Origin: SKVR01 sp964491395
GTDB lineage: Bacteria > Bacteroidota > Bacteroidia > Bacteroidales > UBA7960
Direction of reading: 5' to 3'
Assembly: GCA_964491395.1 (NCBI GenBank)
Contig: CAZBGI010000001.1
Location: 1 to 64,000 of the forward strand
Length of the DNA: 64,000 nucleotides
The position numbers and the translations under genes were made by a program. Of the stretch, positions 37,101 to 45,242 are shown piece after piece. The notes under the pieces were generated by a model. It had not been told where the DNA came from, did not search any database, and worked only from the letters and a program-made list of their open reading frames with translations. Position 1 is the first letter of the stretch. Every line of letters starts with the position of its first letter.

Positions 37101-37831
37101 ATATCATGGCTGAGTTTTGCAAGCTTCATTCCTTTTTGATAATACTCGTGGGCTTGCTGAACATTTTTTTCGTACCAGTGGAAATTTCCCATGCCCGCGT
37201 AGGCCGCAATAATCTGATTGGTATCTTTGGCCATCATACCGCTTTCAAGGGCTTCCCTGTAATACCCCATGGCAATTTTATTTTCTCCAAGGTTGCGGTA
37301 TATAACCCCCAGGTTATTGGCTGAGAGGGCTTCCAATTCTGTAAATTCGTTATCAAGAGCCAGGTTATAGGCATCATATATCAAACCCAGGGCATCGTAT
37401 ATATTTCCTTTATATCTGTAGACTGAGCCCGTGAAATTATACATTTCTATCTGAAGCTTTTTATCATCTACCTTTAATGCATATTGGTAAATAGAATCAA
37501 AATAAGTCAAAGCAGTATCAAAGAGAGCTTCGTTAAGATACAGTTCTGCCAGACAACGCATGGACGCCATCTTCAGTTCTGTATCTTCGAGCTCAACAGC
37601 ATGTTGGTAGGCTATTTTGGCAAACTCTTTTCGCGCCCCATGCGACCATCGAATCCTGTCGGATGATTTGTCTATCCATTGCTGTATAGTTTGAGATTTT
37701 TCCTCGTAAGAAAGGTTCTCCCAATTATATATATCCCCGGGATGGGTCACCTCATTATTGGAAAAAAGAGCCCCCGAAGCCCAAAGTGTTAAAAACAAGA
37801 AAATGACAAGATAAAGTACACGAGAATTCAT
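34142..37831 (-). CDS. TPR-PAS hybrid histidine-kinase-like protein with degenerate kinase core and intact receiver
   Basis: 1229 residues. It has a signal peptide (LYLVIFLFLTLWASGALF), about eight tetratricopeptide repeats in the periplasm (roughly 50-385), a membrane helix near 394-417 (ILIIVILFLIFLGLFSILMF), a coiled coil, a PAS domain, a GAF-like region, a second PAS domain, a DHp/ATPase region and a receiver. The DHp reads LANMSYEMRTPITG: Y856 stands where the phospho-accepting His belongs. The ATPase is also decayed: ITNLVSIVAENV lacks the N-box Asn, and no DxGxG is present. The receiver is intact (DMVMPVMDG with D1150 and SKPI). The protein probably senses through TPR/PAS and receives phosphate from another kinase. 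Confidence 0.9.
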   Translation of the reverse strand: MNSRVLYLVIFLFLTLWASGALFSNNEVTHPGDIYNWENLSYEEKSQTIQQWIDKSSDRIRWSHGARKEFAKIAYQHAVELEDTELKMASMRCLAELYLNEALFDTALTYFDSIYQYALKVDDKKLQIEMYNFTGSVYRYKGNIYDALGLIYDAYNLALDNEFTELEALSANNLGVIYRNLGENKIAMGYYREALESGMMAKDTNQIIAAYAGMGNFHWYEKNVQQAHEYYQKGMKLAKLSHDMHHIASLNNNIGNIYREQEEFDTALFHYSAAFGLLEEVNIVGLKAVILRNIGLVYHKKGNYQEGLKHIQQSLDIAEEVGIKDFMRENYYTLSQIYDSMGNLEESYRYLQLYTKYNQQIYKTQLLNRISYFNEKVTDAQRNEELYRFRLERHVFILIIVILFLIFLGLFSILMFKRFKEKRKHIERLKSTLQDKVITEKALRQSEENYQTLIKTLNEGLIVLNENNIIEFVNLKACKVLGANNKNQLIGSPFEKFLLTPEDEKLFLEKVELQKMGISDHYEIKMKNVAEDVMWANLSSAPILDENLNAKGCVALISDVTEKKKSEQTYSELTTSLNQKIKQLNCLYDITDISGVPGITFEEIMEKSLEIIPVGLKYSHDIGVQIVFDKKTYCSRNFRDTNWSYSVPIKVQKKKLGFIKVVYLEEKPNVNKDPFHFSEKILLKNVSEKFGQIIESKNLEKVLRENQDRLEEVQRIAKIGNWEKYLQSDDCFFSETLFDILDISPERRKFFDYSRLLEIIHPDDKEVFLNFEKNLLKKEAERNITVNYRVITHQGSVKYMFSSGKIIRNEKKEKVSCVYTVQDITEQKYTQELQHHAEIALKTSEAKQQVLANMSYEMRTPITGILGMVDFLFNSGLNKEQMELAKTIKDSSMGLLNTINNILDLQRIEAGKFRLNNSLFSLNQLSDKISSLFTALTRSKEIQLNITIQPDIPQQIISDQSRLYQIITNLVSIVAENVDKGTVNIEFKLESTVENRALLLVEVYHKHCHIDSSYIQTLLKSSRLQDEINLQKKDTTSVGLTISRKLVDMLEGSMGVEHSDDKGTIFYFTFFIEMPSDKVLKEKKQPEASAEKVLDSIKGTKVLCVEDQKINQKVLKLMLAHAKCNTVMASNGKEALELMSNQEFDVILLDMVMPVMDGKETLQVMKLESKTYPPVIALSANVLDEDKDAYFDAGVNDFISKPINAAELYEKINIWKGQHKRKSIKKTLR

Positions 37832-37932
37832 GCAAAAAACTTTTGTTTAACTCCCCGAAAATTACAAAAAAACAACGAACTATCCCCAAAACATTCGCAG
37901 TTTGTTACAGAACTGAATTAATGAGATATATC

Positions 37933-38868
37933 TTAAAAAAGCTTAGACCTTTTAGAAAAAAATGATAATAAGATGTTTTCAAACCCATCATTAATATCAG
38001 CAGCAATAAAATCAATGTGATATTGCATGCATTTTAAGCGCAGATTGTTGTGAAATTGTGAAAGCTCCCTGGAATATATTTCTTTAAGTTGAGTCGGATT
38101 TATTTTTATCTCATCCGCTGTTTCCATATCGATAAAACGGTAAGGCCTGTTTTGATAATCCAGTTCCAGCTCTCTTTTTTTATCAAACACATGAAACAAA
38201 ACGACCTCGTGCTTATTGTGTTTTAGGTGTTGCAGGGCATCAAATACTTCTTCGGGCTGCCCTACATTTTCCATCATGTCACTAAAAATCACTACCAGTG
38301 AGCGCTTAGGAATCTTATCGGCAATTTCATGTAAAATCCTGGCAGGATTGGATTTATGATTGAGTTGTCTTTGATTTTGCTGCAACAGATTTTCGAGGGT
38401 AGCAAAAAGCATTTTGTTGTGGGCAGCATTGGATTTGGCAGGCGTGTGCCAGTCAAGTTTCTCGCCAAATATACTTATTCCAGCAGCATCGCGTTGCTTT
38501 TTCAGCACATACATCAAAGCAGCAGCGGATTGGATGGAAAAGTCAATTTTGGAAATCTTCTTATCCGTTTCTCCCCAGGCAGGAAAATACATGGAAGAGG
38601 AATTGTCAATCACCAGCTGGCATCTGAGATTGGTTTCTTCTTCAAATCTCTTCACGTACAGTCGTTCTGTTCTTCCATAAAGACGCCAGTCAATATTCCT
38701 GGTAGATTCTCCGGGATTATAAATGCGATGTTCGGCAAACTCCACTGAAAACCCATGAAACGGGCTTTTGTGAAGGCCCGTAAGAAAGCCTTCAACCACC
38801 TGTCGTGCGCGTAATTCCAGATTCTCAAATCTCTTGTAGCGGGGCGTTTCTAATGATGTACTCACCAT
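37933..38868 (-). CDS. DUF58 domain protein
   Basis: A 311-residue soluble protein with the DUF58/VWA-like fold. GFSVEFAEHRIYNPGESTRNIDW and RLYGRTERLYVKRFEEE are the family signature, followed by VIDNSSSMYFP, a metal-ion-dependent adhesion site of DxSxS type. Such proteins usually work with a MoxR ATPase and BatA/BatB proteins in envelope stress tolerance. None of these partners is next to it here. A strong terminator lies between it and trxA, so it is probably transcribed from its own promoter. Confidence 0.88.
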   Translation of the reverse strand: MVSTSLETPRYKRFENLELRARQVVEGFLTGLHKSPFHGFSVEFAEHRIYNPGESTRNIDWRLYGRTERLYVKRFEEETNLRCQLVIDNSSSMYFPAWGETDKKISKIDFSIQSAAALMYVLKKQRDAAGISIFGEKLDWHTPAKSNAAHNKMLFATLENLLQQNQRQLNHKSNPARILHEIADKIPKRSLVVIFSDMMENVGQPEEVFDALQHLKHNKHEVVLFHVFDKKRELELDYQNRPYRFIDMETADEIKINPTQLKEIYSRELSQFHNNLRLKCMQYHIDFIAADINDGFENILLSFFSKRSKLF

Positions 38869-38885
38869 GAAAAAATCTTAGGTAG

Positions 38886-38919
38886 AAAAAAAGGGTGTCT
38901 TTCGCAACGCAAGACACCC
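38886..38919 (-). terminator. Intrinsic terminator of trxA
   Basis: GGGTGTCTT and AAGACACCC form a perfect 9-bp stem with a 9-base loop. On the minus strand the stem is followed by a run of T. It lies about 30 bases past the trxA stop and just upstream of the DUF58 start. Confidence 0.9.
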
Positions 38920-38947
38920 ATTACAAATATCGGGAATCCTGTGCTGG

Positions 38948-39265
38948 TTAGAGCAGATTTTCTATTTTGGCAGTAAGCATCGATTTGGGAACCGCACCCA
39001 CCTGCTTATCGGCAACTTCCCCGTTTTTGAAAAAAAGTATGGTAGGTATATTGCGAATACCATATTTTTGTGCTACTTCCGGATTGGTGTCAACGTCCAG
39101 TTTTCCAACAACAGCTTTCCCCTCGTATTCGGCTGAAATTTCTTTTACTATAGGAGCAACCATGCGGCATGGTCCACACCATTCTGCCCAAAAATCAACA
39201 AGAACGGGCTTGTCTGATTTCAGAACTAATTCTTCAAAGTTACTGTCTGTCAATTCGATTGCCAT
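38948..39265 (-). CDS. trxA: Thioredoxin
   Basis: 105 residues, standard thioredoxin length. The active site is FWAEWCGPCRMV with C30 and C33, and the cis-proline segment is IRNIPTILFF. It reduces protein disulfides in the cytoplasm using electrons from thioredoxin reductase. The gene lies 122 bases after dnaE on the same strand but has its own promoter and terminator. Confidence 0.96.
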   Translation of the reverse strand: MAIELTDSNFEELVLKSDKPVLVDFWAEWCGPCRMVAPIVKEISAEYEGKAVVGKLDVDTNPEVAQKYGIRNIPTILFFKNGEVADKQVGAVPKSMLTAKIENLL

Positions 39266-39304
39266 AATTTTTCTGTTTTTAGGGTTGATGATTTTTTATA
39301 ATTA

Positions 39305-39336
39305 CAAAAATAGAACTTTTATCGGGAATCTGGCAA
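39305..39336 (-). promoter_or_regulatory. trxA promoter
   Basis: On the minus strand: TTG (39336-39334), a 21-base spacer, then TATTTTTG (39312-39305), a full -7 match, about 40 bases upstream of the trxA ATG. Confidence 0.55.
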
Positions 39337-39387
39337 TTGGCTCAAAATTTCCTCCCATTTAAACGCCGGTAAGCTGATAATGTTGAA

Positions 39388-42300
39388 TCAATTGAGTTTG
39401 TACTGCAAGTCGTTATTTTTTTTAAGAAGCTGTGTCAAAAACCCTACGGGTTCCACTTTTACCTTCCTGGCCAGCATTTCTACACTGCTTTTTTCCACAT
39501 CGTCGCGCAGTTTAATTTTCAGCCTGCAGTTTCCCTGATGATTTTTTACATTATCCATTAAGTCGCTTATAAATATTGAATTTATCTCAGAGAGGGGAAT
39601 TTCCAGCAACAAGTCGGATGACATTTTCTCCACCACATCGGTAAGCAACATCATGGATTTTATTTTCACTTCATAGAGGTCGGATGAACGGAATCTGGGG
39701 GCGATTACTGCTTTCACGTATACAAAATTCTCTTTCTCCAGAAAGTGTTTTACTCTCAGGTAATCTTCAGAAAAAAGATTCAAGGAAAGGGAGTCGGAGT
39801 AGTCTTCTATTACAAAACTCCCGAAAGGCTTTCCGTTTTTGGTATATCGGTGCTGGGCCGAGAGAATAACCCCGGCAAAACTTACCTCACGGTTTTTGAG
39901 TTTATCCACATCCTGAAGCTGAGAGAGATTATGGCTGCAATAGCTCTCAATCTGTATCCTGAAGTTGTCAAGCGGATGTCCTGAGATATACATCCCGGTG
40001 ACCTCCTTTTCTTTCTTCAGCATTTCCAGTTTTTCCCACCTGGGGCATTGGGGCATTTCCGGATCGGCCATCACACTTTGTTCGGCTTCTCCGAAAAGAT
40101 TCATCTGTGAAGAGTTTTTCTGGGCTGACTGAGCATTGGCATACCTCACCATTTTGTCGATAAAGTTGAGGGTTCCTTCTTCCTCGGCAAAGAAAAACTG
40201 GGCTCGATGCACATTTTCAAAACAATCAAAAGCTCCGGCCATGGCGAGTGATTCAATTACCCGCTTGTTAACCGCCCTGAGATTGATACGGGTCATAAAA
40301 TCCACAAAGTTTTTGTAGGGTCCGTTGGCTTCCCGTTCTTCCACAATATTTTCTACGGCTCCCTCTCCTACCCCTTTTATGGCTCCCAGTCCAAACCGGA
40401 TAACCCCCTGGTCATTTACGACAAAGTTCAATGCACTTTCATTGATATCAGGCCCGGAAACTTCTATATTCTGGCGCTGACATTCTTCCATAAACAGGGT
40501 AATCTTTTTCAGGTCACTGATATTATTGGTAAGCACGGCAGCCATGTACTCTGCCGGATAATGAGCTTTGAGATACCCCGTACGATAAGCGACAACAGAA
40601 TAAGCAGCCGAGTGCGAACGGTTGAAACCGTACATGGCAAACTTGGCCATAACATTAAAAATATCCTCGGCCTTTTTCTTGTCAACCCCTTTTTTTGAAG
40701 CTCCTTCCACAAAAATTACTTTTTGCCTCTCCATCTCCTCAGGCTTCTTTTTACCCATGGCCCGCCTGAGAATATCCGCGGCTCCCAGTGAGTACCCCGC
40801 CATGATTTGAGCTGCCTGCATAATTTGCTCCTGATACACCATGATACCGTGTGTGGGAGTTAGAATTTCCTCCAGCCACTCGTGGGGATATTCCGTCTTC
40901 TGGATTCCATGCTTCCGGTTGATAAAGTCGGGGATAAAATCCATGGGCCCGGGTCTGAAAAGGGCGTTCATGGCAATGAGGTCTTCTATATTGTTGGGTT
41001 TTAACTCCTTGAGATACTTCCGCATTCCGGCCGACTCAAACTGGAAAGTACCCACAGTATCTCCACGTTGGTAGAGCTGATAAGCCTTGGCATCTTGAAG
41101 AGGAATTTTCTCCGGGTCAATTTCAATGCCATGTCTGCGTTTAATATTCTTAACAGCTTCTTTGATGATGGAAAGGGTTTTCAGACCCAGGAAATCCATT
41201 TTCAGCATCCCGACCGATTCAACGTACTTTCCGTCATATTGGGTTACGGGCAGATCTGAATCTTTCTGAGTACTCAACGGGATACAATCAATCAGGTCAG
41301 TTGGCCCGATAATAACCCCGCAGGCATGCACACCGGTTTGCCTGTTAGAACCTTCAAGGATTTTAGCAAATTTGAGGGTTTCCCTGATTTGTGGGTTGTG
41401 ATCTTCCAGGGCATCCTGCAATTCCGGCACTTCCTTATAGGCCTCGCTTAAAGAGGTTCCCGGCTTTTCGGGCACCAGTTTGGCAAGTCTATCGGCTTCG
41501 GGCAAAGGCAGTTTCAACACCCGTGCCACATCTCTGATGGACGATTTGGCCGCCATGGTGCCAAAGGTGACTATCTGTGCAACCTTGGTACGACCATACT
41601 TTTGAATCACATAATCCATCACCCGTTCACGACCCTCATCATCAAAGTCAATATCGATATCAGGCATCGACACCCTTTCGGGGTTTAGGAATCTCTCGAA
41701 AAGCAGGTTGTATTTTATAGGATCAATGGCAGTAATACCGGTACAGAAAGCAACCGCTGAACCCGCAGCACTTCCCCGACCAGGTCCAACGGCCACATCC
41801 ATTTTTCGGGCCTCATTGATAAAATCCTGAACGATAAGAAAGTACCCTGCAAACCCCATGTCTCTGATGATTTTCAGTTCATGGTCCAGCCTGTCTTTTA
41901 CCTCAGGTGTTATTTCATCATAATATTTTTTGGCTCCCTCGTAGGTAAGGTGGTGCAAATAATCATCTTCGTTCTCAAACCCTTCGGGCAGGGGGAAAAC
42001 CGGCAGCAGAATATCTCTCACAATTTCATATTCCTCCACCTTGTCAACAATTTCCTGGGTATTGATGATGGCCTGGGGGATATCACGAAAAAGCTCAGCC
42101 ATCTCTTCGGGGGTCTTCAAATATTCCTGCCCAGAGTATTTCATGCGGGTTTCATCATCCAGATCACGGCCTGTTTGCAGGCAAATAAGAATATCATGAG
42201 CCCTTGCATCTTCTGCATTGATATAGTGGCAATCGTTGGTGGCTATTACTTTCAGGTTGAACTTGTCTGCCAGCTGAAGGAGCTGCTTATTCACAGGTTC

Positions 42301-42846
42301 CTGTTCTTTCAAACCATGGCGTTGCAGCTCAAGATAATAATCATCTCCGAAAATTTCCACATGATCCTTTATCACCTCTTCAGCTTTTTCCAGCCCTGCG
42401 TTCATCAGCGCCTGGGGAAGTTCTCCACCCAAACAGGCCGATGAAGCTATCAACCCCTCACTGTATTTCCTGAGTGTTTCCTTGTCAACGCGGGGTGTAT
42501 AATAAAACCCTTCGAGATAACCAATAGAACAAATGCGCGATAAATTCTCGTACCCTTGTTTGTTTTTGGCCAGCAAAATCAGGTGATAACCGCTGCGATC
42601 TTCTTTTCCTCTTTTGTCATGACGGCTTCCGTCAGTGACATACACCTCGCATCCTACAATAGGTTTTATGCCATGTTTTTTGGCAGAAGTGGTAAAATGC
42701 ATAACGCCATACATATTTCCATGATCGGTAATTGCAAGCGCTTTCATGCCTGTGTCAGCCGCTTTTTTCATCATAACGTCGATGTTGGCGGCTCCATCTA
42801 ATATAGAGAAATTGGTATGTACGTGTAAATGAGTAAACTGAGTCAT
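39388..42846 (-). CDS. dnaE: DNA polymerase III alpha subunit
   Basis: 1152 residues, DnaE1 type. The N-terminal PHP domain has HLHVHTNFSILDG and ITDHGNMYG. The polymerase core has VGPGRGSAAGS, the catalytic PDIDIDFDD, HACGVIIGP and MVYQEQIMQAA, followed by a helix-hairpin-helix (FGLGAIKGVGEGA) and an OB domain around 1000-1090. This is the replicative polymerase that copies the chromosome in complex with the beta clamp. It is cytoplasmic. A full -7 element lies 26 bases upstream of its start. Confidence 0.97.
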   Translation of the reverse strand: MTQFTHLHVHTNFSILDGAANIDVMMKKAADTGMKALAITDHGNMYGVMHFTTSAKKHGIKPIVGCEVYVTDGSRHDKRGKEDRSGYHLILLAKNKQGYENLSRICSIGYLEGFYYTPRVDKETLRKYSEGLIASSACLGGELPQALMNAGLEKAEEVIKDHVEIFGDDYYLELQRHGLKEQEPVNKQLLQLADKFNLKVIATNDCHYINAEDARAHDILICLQTGRDLDDETRMKYSGQEYLKTPEEMAELFRDIPQAIINTQEIVDKVEEYEIVRDILLPVFPLPEGFENEDDYLHHLTYEGAKKYYDEITPEVKDRLDHELKIIRDMGFAGYFLIVQDFINEARKMDVAVGPGRGSAAGSAVAFCTGITAIDPIKYNLLFERFLNPERVSMPDIDIDFDDEGRERVMDYVIQKYGRTKVAQIVTFGTMAAKSSIRDVARVLKLPLPEADRLAKLVPEKPGTSLSEAYKEVPELQDALEDHNPQIRETLKFAKILEGSNRQTGVHACGVIIGPTDLIDCIPLSTQKDSDLPVTQYDGKYVESVGMLKMDFLGLKTLSIIKEAVKNIKRRHGIEIDPEKIPLQDAKAYQLYQRGDTVGTFQFESAGMRKYLKELKPNNIEDLIAMNALFRPGPMDFIPDFINRKHGIQKTEYPHEWLEEILTPTHGIMVYQEQIMQAAQIMAGYSLGAADILRRAMGKKKPEEMERQKVIFVEGASKKGVDKKKAEDIFNVMAKFAMYGFNRSHSAAYSVVAYRTGYLKAHYPAEYMAAVLTNNISDLKKITLFMEECQRQNIEVSGPDINESALNFVVNDQGVIRFGLGAIKGVGEGAVENIVEEREANGPYKNFVDFMTRINLRAVNKRVIESLAMAGAFDCFENVHRAQFFFAEEEGTLNFIDKMVRYANAQSAQKNSSQMNLFGEAEQSVMADPEMPQCPRWEKLEMLKKEKEVTGMYISGHPLDNFRIQIESYCSHNLSQLQDVDKLKNREVSFAGVILSAQHRYTKNGKPFGSFVIEDYSDSLSLNLFSEDYLRVKHFLEKENFVYVKAVIAPRFRSSDLYEVKIKSMMLLTDVVEKMSSDLLLEIPLSEINSIFISDLMDNVKNHQGNCRLKIKLRDDVEKSSVEMLARKVKVEPVGFLTQLLKKNNDLQYKLN

Positions 42847-42871
42847 TGCCGGGTCTTTATAAATTTGCCTT

Positions 42872-42879
42872 CAAAAATA
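42872..42879 (-). promoter_or_regulatory. dnaE -7 element
   Basis: CAAAAATA on the plus strand, TATTTTTG on the minus strand: a full TAnnTTTG match close to the dnaE start. No clear -33 is seen. Confidence 0.45.
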
Positions 42880-43138
42880 TACAAAAAAGAGAGGAAAATT
42901 GGAGCTGTTTGTCTATACTTGCACAAGAGTTATCAACGATTTTATTAACATCAGCAATAACCAGTTGAGGTTTTGATAGTAAAGGTACTGTACACATACC
43001 CTAAAAAATTGTAACATACAAGCCGGCAAGAGACGAAAAAAAACCTGTTGGGAAGAGAACCAGATTTCATCGGGTAGGTTGAGATTCATGTTGCAGACTT
43101 CGGGCATCAGCCTTCGGGAAAAATATCAACAAAAAAGC

Positions 43139-43169
43139 TTTGTTATTACTAAAAAAAGTCGGAAATTTG
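43139..43169 (+). promoter_or_regulatory. rpsP promoter
   Basis: TTTG at 43139-43142, a 19-base spacer, then GAAATTTG at 43162-43169, one mismatch to TAnnTTTG, followed by CACCCC as in many ribosomal-protein promoters of this phylum. It is about 45 bases upstream of the ATG. Confidence 0.5.
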
Positions 43170-43214
43170 CACCCCTGAAAATTATATAGTGAGAATTAAA
43201 ATTTAAAAAGAAAA

Positions 43215-43814
43215 ATGCCAACAAGAATCAGATTACAGAGAAAAGGTAAAAAAGGGAGTCCTTTTTACCATGTAGTAATTGCGGATGGTCGTGCACCCCG
43301 GGACGGAAAATTTATCGAAAGACTTGGCACATACAATCCCATGACAGACCCGGCGACAATCGACATTGACTTCGATCGCGCGCTATACTGGCTCCAGGTA
43401 GGAGCTCAACCTTCAGAAACAGCTCGTTCTATTCTCAGCAGAGAAGGCGTTTTGATGAAAGATCACCTTCTCAGAGGCGTTAAAAAGGGCGCTCTTACAG
43501 AAGAACAGGTAGAAGAAAAATTCAAGGCCTGGCAGAAAGAAAAAGCAGAAAAGCTTGAGCAAAAAGCCAAAGAAGCAGAACTTTCAACCAGCGAATTAAA
43601 GAAAAAGCGCCTGGAAGAAGAAAGAAAAATCAATGAAGCCCGCGCAGAAGAACTGGCAAAAAAACTAGCCAAAGAAAACCTGAAAGAAGAAGAAGCCAGG
43701 GCTGAAGCTTCTGAAGAAGCTGCGGGTGAAGAACCTGCTGCTGATGCTGCCGGCGAAGAAGCGTCTAAAACAGAAACTCCGGCAGAAGAGAAAAAAGAAG
43801 ATAACAAAGAATAA
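43215..43814 (+). CDS. rpsP: 30S ribosomal protein S16 with long acidic extension
   Basis: 199 residues. The first 80 are ordinary S16 (MPTRIRLQRKGKKGSPFYHV, RDGKFIERLGTYNP, GAQPSETARSILS). The last 115 form a charged helix of Lys, Glu and Ala ending in a Glu/Ala-rich disordered tail. E. coli S16 has 82 residues; extended forms are usual in Bacteroidota. S16 stabilises 16S rRNA during 30S assembly. The role of the tail is unknown. A terminator lies between it and rimM, so rimM may depend on readthrough or on a separate start. Confidence 0.95.
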   Translation: MPTRIRLQRKGKKGSPFYHVVIADGRAPRDGKFIERLGTYNPMTDPATIDIDFDRALYWLQVGAQPSETARSILSREGVLMKDHLLRGVKKGALTEEQVEEKFKAWQKEKAEKLEQKAKEAELSTSELKKKRLEEERKINEARAEELAKKLAKENLKEEEARAEASEEAAGEEPAADAAGEEASKTETPAEEKKEDNKE

Positions 43815-43855
43815 ATATCTTTCACTTTTCTGTTATGCCCCCAAAGGGCTACCCC

Positions 43856-43896
43856 AAAGAAACCTGCCAGGATGTTGCAAACTGGCAGGTTTCTTT
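43856..43896 (+). terminator. Intrinsic terminator after rpsP
   Basis: AAAGAAACCTGCCAG and CTGGCAGGTTTCTTT form a perfect 15-bp inverted repeat with an 11-base loop, ending in TTTCTTT. It lies between rpsP and rimM, 20 bases before the rimM ATG, and may also act on antisense transcripts. Confidence 0.85.
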
Positions 43897-43915
43897 GCTT
43901 AATACTCATTAAAAA

Positions 43916-44458
43916 ATGGAAAAAGAAAATTGTTTTTACCTGGGAAAAATCACCAGGGTAGTTGGATTTAAAGGTGAGGTTGCCGTATTTATCGACAGCG
44001 ATGAGCCCGAGAAATATGCTGACCTCGATGCTGTCTTCCTTGATATGGGAGGAAACCTGATCCCGTTTTTTGTAGAACAACTTTCCTTGCGCAACAAAAA
44101 CAACCAGTTTACCATAAAATTTCAGGATACTGATGATTTAGAAAGTGCTTCTCGCCTGCAGGGCTGCGAAATGTATCTTCCCCTGGAAGCTTTGCCCCCG
44201 CTTGAAGGTGATGCATTCTATTTTCATGAAATCGCCGGATTTGAAGTAAACGACGAAGAAAAGGGATTTATCGGTCATATACATCAGGTACTGGACTATC
44301 CGGGCAATCCTCTTTTTGAGATTCATTTCAAAGGTAAAACGCTGCTGATTCCTGTGCAGGATCGGTTCATTAAAAAACTTGACCGGGACCAAAAGTGCAT
44401 TTACATTGCGGCACCTGCCGGTCTGATTGACTTGTATATGAACGAAGCCCATGAGTAA
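43916..44458 (+). CDS. rimM: 16S rRNA processing protein RimM
   Basis: 180 residues. The N-terminal half matches RimM (FYLGKITRVVGFKGEVAVFI) and the C-terminal half is a PRC-barrel (FYFHEIAGFEVNDEEKGFIG, then NPLFEIHFKGKTLLIPV). RimM helps mature the 3' domain of 16S rRNA and binds S19. Placement directly after rpsP is the common bacterial order; the usual trmD and rplS are missing here and a tRNA methyltransferase gene follows instead. It overlaps the next gene by 8 bases. Confidence 0.93.
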   Translation: MEKENCFYLGKITRVVGFKGEVAVFIDSDEPEKYADLDAVFLDMGGNLIPFFVEQLSLRNKNNQFTIKFQDTDDLESASRLQGCEMYLPLEALPPLEGDAFYFHEIAGFEVNDEEKGFIGHIHQVLDYPGNPLFEIHFKGKTLLIPVQDRFIKKLDRDQKCIYIAAPAGLIDLYMNEAHE

Positions 44459-45209
44459 ACAACCCGGGGAAAAGTTTTTTCATTTCAAACAATTCAGGCT
44501 TACCGATCAGGGGTGTGCCATGAAAATAGGTACCGACGGGCTCATACTGGGTGCCTGGGCAGCAAAAATTGCCCGGAAGGCTTCTCCCCAATACCTGCTG
44601 GATGTGGGCACGGGTTGTGGGTTGATAGCCCTGATGATGGCCCAGAAAACTTCCGGTATCATTCATGCTATTGACACCGACAGGGCTGCTTTTGAAACAG
44701 CTCAATACAATTTCGAACACTCTCCCTGGAGCAAAAGACTTATGGCCAGCCATAGTTCTCTGCAGAAATACAGCCTTCATCCTCCTGTCAGATATGGAAT
44801 GATTGTTTGCAACCCTCCCTACTTCCAAAACAGCATGAAAAGTCCCGATAAAGCGCGTACCCTTGCCAGGCACAGCCAGGAGCTCACTTTTGAAGATTTA
44901 TTCAGGTGCAGTGCCAAACTGTTATCTGAGAACGGTTGCTTGGTAATCATATATCCTGTAGATGTAACGGAACAGGTAAGCCATGAAGCGGCCCGGAGTG
45001 GATTTGGAGAAATAAAAAGATTGTGGATACATCCTGAAACAGAAAGACCCCCCAAACGTATTATCAGCGAATTTTACCGGGGTAAAAACCTTCTGACTGA
45101 AAATATCCACCTGGCCATTGAAACGGGACAACGACACAATTTCAGCAAAGAATACCAGGCATTAACCTGTGATTATCATCCGTTTTTACCAGGCACAACC
45201 CCAACCTAA
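44451..45209 (+). CDS. trmN6: tRNA1(Val) adenine-37 N6-methyltransferase
   Basis: 252 residues. Class I SAM-dependent methyltransferase: LDVGTGCGLIALMMAQK is the SAM loop, AIDTDRAAFETA binds the ribose, and VCNPPYFQNS is the NPPY motif of N6-adenine methyltransferases. MKIGTDGLILGAWA is typical of the YfiC/TrmN6 group, which methylates A37 of tRNA-Val(cmo5UAC). The start overlaps the rimM end (ATGAGTAA), so the two are translationally coupled. Confidence 0.88.
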   Translation: MSKQPGEKFFHFKQFRLTDQGCAMKIGTDGLILGAWAAKIARKASPQYLLDVGTGCGLIALMMAQKTSGIIHAIDTDRAAFETAQYNFEHSPWSKRLMASHSSLQKYSLHPPVRYGMIVCNPPYFQNSMKSPDKARTLARHSQELTFEDLFRCSAKLLSENGCLVIIYPVDVTEQVSHEAARSGFGEIKRLWIHPETERPPKRIISEFYRGKNLLTENIHLAIETGQRHNFSKEYQALTCDYHPFLPGTTPT

Positions 45210-45242
45210 AACAGGATTAGGAGTAATTTTCCGGTAACATAC

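Larger units (their letters stand above)
42847..43214. other. Divergent control region between dnaE and rpsP
   Basis: 368 bases that hold the dnaE -7 element near one end and the rpsP promoter near the other. Nothing gene-like lies between them. Confidence 0.5.

Noticed and set aside
42913..43107. 64-codon frame in the dnaE/rpsP intergenic region
   Set aside because: It looks random and lies in a divergent promoter region.
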